Source of the DNA: Solirubrobacterales bacterium | GTDB taxonomy: Bacteria; Actinomycetota; Thermoleophilia; Solirubrobacterales; Solirubrobacteraceae | Direction: 5' to 3' | DNA: 9,425 nt | Assembly (NCBI GenBank): GCA_026392325.1 | Contig: JAPLCH010000261.1 | Location: 1 to 9,425, forward strand | Part shown: piece after piece, positions 5,944 to 9,425 of the stretch | How the letters are laid out: each line of letters starts with the position of its first letter | Numbering within the stretch: position 1 is the first letter of the stretch | Notes under the pieces: generated by a model | Database searches by the model: none | Seen by the model: the letters and a program-made list of their open reading frames with translations, nothing else | Told to the model about the DNA's origin: nothing | Position numbers and translations under genes: made by a program

Positions 5944-6556
5944 GCAGCGATACTGCCAGAGCTAAAGCAGCAATCAGCAGGGAGACTCCGGCGAGGGCCA
6001 ATGCTGCAAGGCCGAAGCTCTGATCGCCGCCATCGGATTCGGATCCTTTGGCGGTGGTTGCGGTGGGTGAGCCGGAGGAAGTTTCTCCTCCCGCGTTTGC
6101 CTTTGCCGCGGTTGGGGTAATGGCAGTCGTTGGGGCCGGTGACTCCGAATCAGCTCCGCCGATCCAAGCGGATTCCTTGCCGTCCGAGTATCGCTGGATG
6201 GCTTTCCACTGGATTGTTCCGTCGGAAGGCGGGGTGGAGGCGAGCATTGAAAACCGCACAAATCCGTCGGAGGCCAAACGACCCGACCAGCGGACCTTGT
6301 CGATTGCTCCCGTGGAATCCATAGCAGTGGTCCGCTCCCAACCTGGGGTTACCTCAAACGAAAACGGAATCACCCCAGCTGGAATCTTGAGGGTGCTCTG
6401 CGGGCGCTCATTCGGGACGAGGAATTCAAACTTGACAGCGTCATCGGGAGCCGCGGTTGTAGGCGCAACCTGAATGTGGGCGGCAGCCGGAGTGCCCGAG
6501 AAAAGAAGCGTCAGAGTCGCGGCGAACGGGATGAGTGTGTTGACGGTCGGGCGCAT
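5930..6556 (-). CDS. ycnI: YcnI-like (DUF1775) membrane-anchored copper-binding protein
   Basis: Encodes 208 residues. The signal peptide (MRPTVNTLIPF, hydrophobic core, GTPAAA) should be cut after Ala26, giving the mature start HIQVAPTTAAPDDAVKFEF. The following LVPNERPQSTLKI and VTPGWE segments fit the DUF1775/YcnI fold (HVxVxP...FxVPNE...T..V.V.P.GW). In studied YcnI proteins the N-terminal His, with acidic residues nearby, binds Cu(II). A Ser/Thr/Gly/Ala-rich linker (about 134-180) leads to one transmembrane helix (about 181-203) and the basic end RRRH, so the copper domain is tethered outside the membrane. It converges on copC with 3 bases between stops. Its start is 10 bases beyond the tRNA-Ala 3' end and 1 base beyond the stop of the nuclease frame. 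No Shine-Dalgarno site is visible, so expression probably depends on transcription through the tRNA. Confidence 0.9.
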   Translation of the reverse strand: MRPTVNTLIPFAATLTLLFSGTPAAAHIQVAPTTAAPDDAVKFEFLVPNERPQSTLKIPAGVIPFSFEVTPGWERTTAMDSTGAIDKVRWSGRLASDGFVRFSMLASTPPSDGTIQWKAIQRYSDGKESAWIGGADSESPAPTTAITPTAAKANAGGETSSGSPTATTAKGSESDGGDQSFGLAALALAGVSLLIAALALAVSLRRRH

Positions 6557-6557
6557 T

Positions 6558-7058
6558 CTAAGAAGTGGAGCTGAGGGGGCTCGAACCCCTGGCCTTCGCG
6601 CTGCCAGCGCGACGCTCTCCCAGCTGAGCTACAGCCCCAAATTGGTATGTGGAAGCGTAGCGCACTCCCACTTTCTGGTTGTTTCTCGCAGGACTGAGTC
6701 GAAGGTGGAGGATTGTTAGGCCAACAACGTCCTCCATCGGGATGAGATACGCGGTCGACAGGCTTTGGCACCACACTCCGATCAGGTCGACCTCGTTGCT
6801 CGAATATCTCGTCCTGACATACCCCTTGTTGGGAGTCGCGCGGCAAGTCTCAAGTTGCACCTTGATCACCTCGCCATGAAGCCGGCCCCACTTGACCTGA
6901 GTTCGGAAAACATCGCCGCTTGAGTCCTGGAGGACCATGTCTGCGCGCGATCCGTCGCCGAAGGGCAGATAGACATCCCAACCCAAATTGGTAGCCACCA
7001 ACGCGACGCTTGCCTCAGCCCTTCGGCCCTTTTGTGACGGACTGGGTTCAGCGGCCAT
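6558..7058 (-). CDS. group I intron-associated type PD-(D/E)XK endonuclease, reading through the tRNA gene
   Basis: Encodes 166 residues. ATG 7058 has GAAGG 6 bases upstream, and homology-like sequence begins right after it. The frame stays open to about 7310, but that would run through the leuS promoter region. The nuclease signature is clear: Glu15 in QKGRRAEASVAL, Asp40 in RADMVLQD, and Gln54-x-Lys56 in RTQVKWGRL, the E...D...QxK arrangement of the PDDEXK_5/I-SspI-like family, followed by later elements EVDLIGVW and TAYLIP. Relatives are homing endonucleases of tRNA group I introns or free-standing genes. Residues 141-164 are encoded by the tRNA-Ala itself (GAVAQLGERRAGSAKARGSS), so the nuclease body is about 140 residues and the tail is probably non-functional. 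The TAG stop is one base before the ycnI ATG. Activity is plausible because the catalytic residues are intact, but the target is unknown. Confidence 0.75.
   Translation of the reverse strand: MAAEPSPSQKGRRAEASVALVATNLGWDVYLPFGDGSRADMVLQDSSGDVFRTQVKWGRLHGEVIKVQLETCRATPNKGYVRTRYSSNEVDLIGVWCQSLSTAYLIPMEDVVGLTILHLRLSPARNNQKVGVRYASTYQFGAVAQLGERRAGSAKARGSSPLSSTS
6566..6638 (-). tRNA. tRNA-Ala (anticodon GGC)
   Basis: Read on the minus strand, the 73 bases fold as a complete cloverleaf. The acceptor stem is GGGGCTG/CAGCTCC with the G3-U70 wobble that identifies tRNA-Ala; the D stem is GCTC/GAGC; the anticodon stem is TCGCG/CGCGA around CTGGCAG (anticodon GGC, reading GCC/GCU); the T stem is AGGGG/CCCCT around TTCGAGC; the discriminator is A. 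CCA is not encoded and must be added. No intron is present. It lies entirely within the 3' part of the nuclease reading frame on the same strand, and ycnI begins 10 bases after it. A possible -10 (TACGCT, 6659-6654) lies about 15 bases upstream with no convincing -35. Confidence 0.96.
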
Positions 7059-7197
7059 ATGTGGCCTTCGTTGCGCGTATCTGGCTCGATTTGGCACCCA
7101 CAGGCGGAAGCTAGAGGGGAGCGCTCTCAATTGGAAGGGTCTGCGGAGAGTTGGAACAAAGTGCTGACCGGGTCGGGAAGGTACCCTCCATCTCTCA
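7059..7197. promoter_or_regulatory. divergent intergenic region between nuclease and leuS; probable leuS -10 TACCCT
   Basis: These 139 bases separate the nuclease (minus) from leuS (plus). TACCCT at 7182-7187 fits the actinobacterial TANNNT -10, and would place the leuS transcript start about 4 bases before ATG 7198, i.e. almost leaderless. No convincing -35 is seen at the usual distance. There is no room for a T-box or other long leader if this promoter is used. Nothing clear is seen for the minus-strand nuclease promoter. Confidence 0.4.
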
Positions 7198-9231
7198 ATG
7201 AGCGAAGACCGCAGATACGACCCAACCGCGATCGAAGCCCGCTGGCAGACAGTCTGGGCTGACGAGAAGACGTGGGAAGTAGGCAACGACGCCGATCCGG
7301 ACCGCACCACTTACGTGCTCGAGATGCTGCCGTACCCGAGCGGCGAGCCACACATGGGGCACCTGAAGAACTATGCACTCGGCGACGCCGTTGCTCACTT
7401 CACCAGGAGGACGGGGAGGATCGTCCTCCACCCAATGGGCTACGACGCATTCGGCCTTCCGGCAGAGAACCACGCCATCAAGACCGGCGTCCGGCCACAG
7501 GTTTCAACCGCAGCATCAATCGAATCGTTCCGTGAGCAGTTCAAGCGCTGGGGCATCTCCGTTGACTGGTCCCGTGAGTTTGGAACGCACGAGCCCACTT
7601 ACTACCGCTGGACTCAGTGGCTGTTCCTCAAAATGTTTGAACGTGGGCTTGCCTACCGCCGTGAAGCCGCGGTCAACTGGTGCCCAAGTGACGCGACAGT
7701 GCTAGCCAACGAGCAAGTGGTAGATGGTCGCTGCGAACGCTGCGGCTCAGAAGTCGAAGTGCGGCAGCTTGAGCAGTGGTTCCTGCGCATTACCGACTAC
7801 GCGGACCGGCTTCTGGAGGACCTGGTCAAGATTGAGTGGCCTGAGCATGTCAAGACAATGCAGCGCAACTGGATTGGCCGGTCTGAAGGCGCCGAGGTTG
7901 TATTCCGGTGTGAGGAGATGGGCGTTGACTATCCGGTCTTCACCACTCGCCCCGACACCCTTTTTGGAGCGACATTCTTCGTCATGGCCCCAGAGCACCC
8001 CGATGTGCTCAAGCTGGCAGCCGGAACCGTCCATGAGGACGAGGTCCGCGCCTACGTGAACCGGGCGATGACCGAGTCGAACGATCTGCGGGGATCTGCT
8101 GATCGCCCCAAGACTGGGGTTTCACTCGGACGAACGGTGACCAACCCGGTCAACGGTGAAGAAATTCCAATGTACGTCGCCGACTACGTGCTCCTCGAGT
8201 ACGGAACGGGCGCGATCATGGCGGTACCTGGACACGATGAGCGAGACCACGCTTTTGCTCTTGCTCACGAGCTTCCAATCAGACGCGTGATCGAAGACCC
8301 TGAAGGGGGAGAGCTTCCATACGCGGGGGACGGGCCTCTCGTAGGATCCGCGGCTGACTTTGACGGAGTTCAGAACCGTGAAGCCTTTGAACGAATTGTC
8401 GACTGGCTGGACCGTGAAGGCAAGGGGCATTCCTCTGTCAACTATCGCCTCCGCGACTGGCTTGTCTCGCGCCAGCGCTATTGGGGCTGCCCAATCCCCA
8501 TCATTCACTGTGCAGACTGTGGAACGGTTCCGGTTCCAGAAGATGATCTTCCCGTTGTCCTGCCAGAGCTTGAGGACTACACCCCCAAGGGCAAGTCGCC
8601 ATTGGCAGCTGCAGAAGACTGGGTATCCGTCAAGTGCCCCGCGTGCGGCAAGGACGCCAAGCGTGAGACGGACACGATGGACACCTTCGTCGATTCGTCG
8701 TGGTACTACCTGCGCTACTGCGACGCAGGCAATGACCAGGCCCCGTGGGACAAGGATGTTGTCGACTCATGGATGCCGGTCAGCCAGTACATCGGTGGAG
8801 TTGAACACGCGATCCTCCACCTCCTCTACGCCCGGTTCTGGACCAAAGCAGTCCACGACATGGGGCTTGTCGGGTTCGATGAGCCATTTGGCAAACTTTT
8901 CACGCAGGGCATGATCACCAGAGACGGCTCAAAAATGAGCAAGTCGAAGGGCAATGTGATCAGCCCCCGTTCGTACGTGGACAACTACGGCGCGGATACT
9001 GCTCGCTGCTACGTCCTTTTCATTGGTCCACCCGATCAGGACGCTGATTGGTCAGACGAGGGAGTTGAAGGTGTTCACCGCTTCCTCTCCAGGCTTTGGA
9101 GGCTTGCTGATGAACTTGAGCCAAGCACGGACGGAATCCGCCAACCTGAGGATCCACAAGGCGCAGGGCTTGCTCGCCGGCCGGTTCGCATTCAATACCG
9201 CGATCAGCGCTGTCATGGAAGTTGTCAATGA
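7198..9231 (+). CDS. leuS: leucyl-tRNA synthetase, N-terminal and catalytic part; frame lost near 9100-9143
   Basis: Attaches leucine to tRNA-Leu in the cytosol. Class I motifs are intact: HMGH at residues 52-55 in PYPSGEPHMGHLKNYALGD, and KMSKS at 579-583. The CP1 editing domain shows TTRPDTLFG and GTGAIMAVPGHDERD, whose Asp is needed to hydrolyse mischarged tRNA. Cysteine pairs CERC, CADC and CPAC suggest zinc-binding loops. The catalytic core continues correctly through DADWSDEGVEGVHRFLSRLWRLADELEPSTDG (given here as the family segment around residues 620-645). After that the frame gives unrelated residues and stops at 9229-9231, while the genuine C-terminal sequence goes on in the +1-base frame. 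No Shine-Dalgarno precedes ATG 7198, which suits a near-leaderless start. Since LeuRS is essential, a sequencing or assembly indel is the likeliest cause unless another copy exists. Confidence 0.95.
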   Translation: MSEDRRYDPTAIEARWQTVWADEKTWEVGNDADPDRTTYVLEMLPYPSGEPHMGHLKNYALGDAVAHFTRRTGRIVLHPMGYDAFGLPAENHAIKTGVRPQVSTAASIESFREQFKRWGISVDWSREFGTHEPTYYRWTQWLFLKMFERGLAYRREAAVNWCPSDATVLANEQVVDGRCERCGSEVEVRQLEQWFLRITDYADRLLEDLVKIEWPEHVKTMQRNWIGRSEGAEVVFRCEEMGVDYPVFTTRPDTLFGATFFVMAPEHPDVLKLAAGTVHEDEVRAYVNRAMTESNDLRGSADRPKTGVSLGRTVTNPVNGEEIPMYVADYVLLEYGTGAIMAVPGHDERDHAFALAHELPIRRVIEDPEGGELPYAGDGPLVGSAADFDGVQNREAFERIVDWLDREGKGHSSVNYRLRDWLVSRQRYWGCPIPIIHCADCGTVPVPEDDLPVVLPELEDYTPKGKSPLAAAEDWVSVKCPACGKDAKRETDTMDTFVDSSWYYLRYCDAGNDQAPWDKDVVDSWMPVSQYIGGVEHAILHLLYARFWTKAVHDMGLVGFDEPFGKLFTQGMITRDGSKMSKSKGNVISPRSYVDNYGADTARCYVLFIGPPDQDADWSDEGVEGVHRFLSRLWRLADELEPSTDGIRQPEDPQGAGLARRPVRIQYRDQRCHGSCQ

Positions 9232-9425
9232 CTGCTACCGACTCAAGGATCAGGCAGATGAGGATTCAGTCCGCTTCGCTGCGATAACAGCAGCGTCGCT
9301 CGTATTTCCCTTTGCGCCGCACTTGGGAAGCGAAGTTGTAGACCGGCTTGCCGGGGTTCGGATCTGGGAGGAGCCGTGGCCGGTTGCCGACCAGGCAATG
9401 CTTGAGCGCGACACATTCGAACTTG
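9143..9425 (+). CDS. leuS: leucyl-tRNA synthetase, C-terminal continuation in a shifted frame (3' end outside window)
   Basis: The frame whose codons start at 9143 encodes NLRIHKAQGLL, then GRFAFNTAISAVMEVVNDCY, FAAITAASLVFPFAPHLGSE and VRIWEEPWPVAD. These are anticodon-binding-domain hallmarks of LeuRS (FxFNTAIxxxMExxN; FAPHxxxE; WPxxD). It stays open to the window end. Relative to the upstream leuS frame it is displaced as by one extra base, or by a deletion of length 2 modulo 3. The stretch between the presumed helix start (IHKA) and RFAFNT looks a few residues shorter than I expect for the family, so a small deletion cannot be excluded. It is not an independent gene. Confidence 0.85.

Noticed and set aside
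6566..6638. Group I intron in the tRNA
   Set aside because: The 73-base cloverleaf is continuous, with no insertion in the anticodon loop or elsewhere.
7059..7197. T-box or other leader riboswitch before leuS
   Set aside because: No T-box specifier or antiterminator sequence was seen, and the -10-like box lies only 10 bases before the ATG.
7059..7310. N-terminal extension of the nuclease frame
   Set aside because: It would cover the divergent region and the leuS start; family-like sequence begins just after ATG 7058, which has a GAAGG site.
1..9425. CRISPR array, insertion sequence, phage genes or attachment-site repeats
   Set aside because: No regularly spaced repeats, transposase motifs, terminal inverted repeats or duplicated tRNA 3' end were seen.

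Overview
The window looks like chromosomal DNA of a moderately GC-rich actinobacterium. The proB-proA-nadD-rsfS order, leaderless or near-leaderless starts with TANNNT-type -10 boxes, and secreted proteins ending in Ig-like beta domains suggest an uncultured Thermoleophilia/Solirubrobacterales-type lineage. That placement is inference; no rRNA or marker tree is available here.

Layout, left to right. (1) Bases 1-2627 are a housekeeping operon: the 3' end of proB, complete proA (the second and third enzymes of the glutamate-to-proline route are ProA and ProC; ProC is not here), then one open frame holding NadD (NAD synthesis) followed in frame by RsfS (ribosome silencing factor). (2) Bases 2657-3029 hold a good sigma-70-like promoter and a small two-helix membrane protein, apparently leaderless. 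(3) Bases 3088-5459 hold two secreted-protein genes joined by an ATGA stop/start overlap. The first starts inside a perfect GNRA-tetraloop hairpin, and the second yields a predicted mature protein beginning with His. An 11-bp perfect stem follows. (4) Bases 5540-5926 encode CopC (periplasmic Cu(II) binding) and, convergently, bases 6556-5930 encode a YcnI/DUF1775 copper-site protein. (5) Bases 6566-6638 are tRNA-Ala(GGC) on the minus strand. It lies wholly inside the 3' end of an open frame for a PD-(D/E)XK endonuclease of the group I intron-associated type (7058-6558), and the frame stops one base before the ycnI start. (6) From 7198 to the window end is leuS, with a frame change near 9100-9143; its 3' end is outside the window.

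The most interesting part is bases 3100-6556: four exported proteins side by side, three of which are predicted to start with His after signal cleavage. Two of the three belong to families known to bind copper through that His. The unrecognised His-first protein (4272-5459) and its coupled partner (3100-4275) are therefore candidates for undescribed members of an envelope copper-handling set. The nuclease-tRNA-ycnI arrangement on the opposite strand is also odd. Two indel-sensitive places (the leuS frame change, and a TTT run whose loss of one T would separate nadD from rsfS) mean base-level accuracy should be kept in mind.
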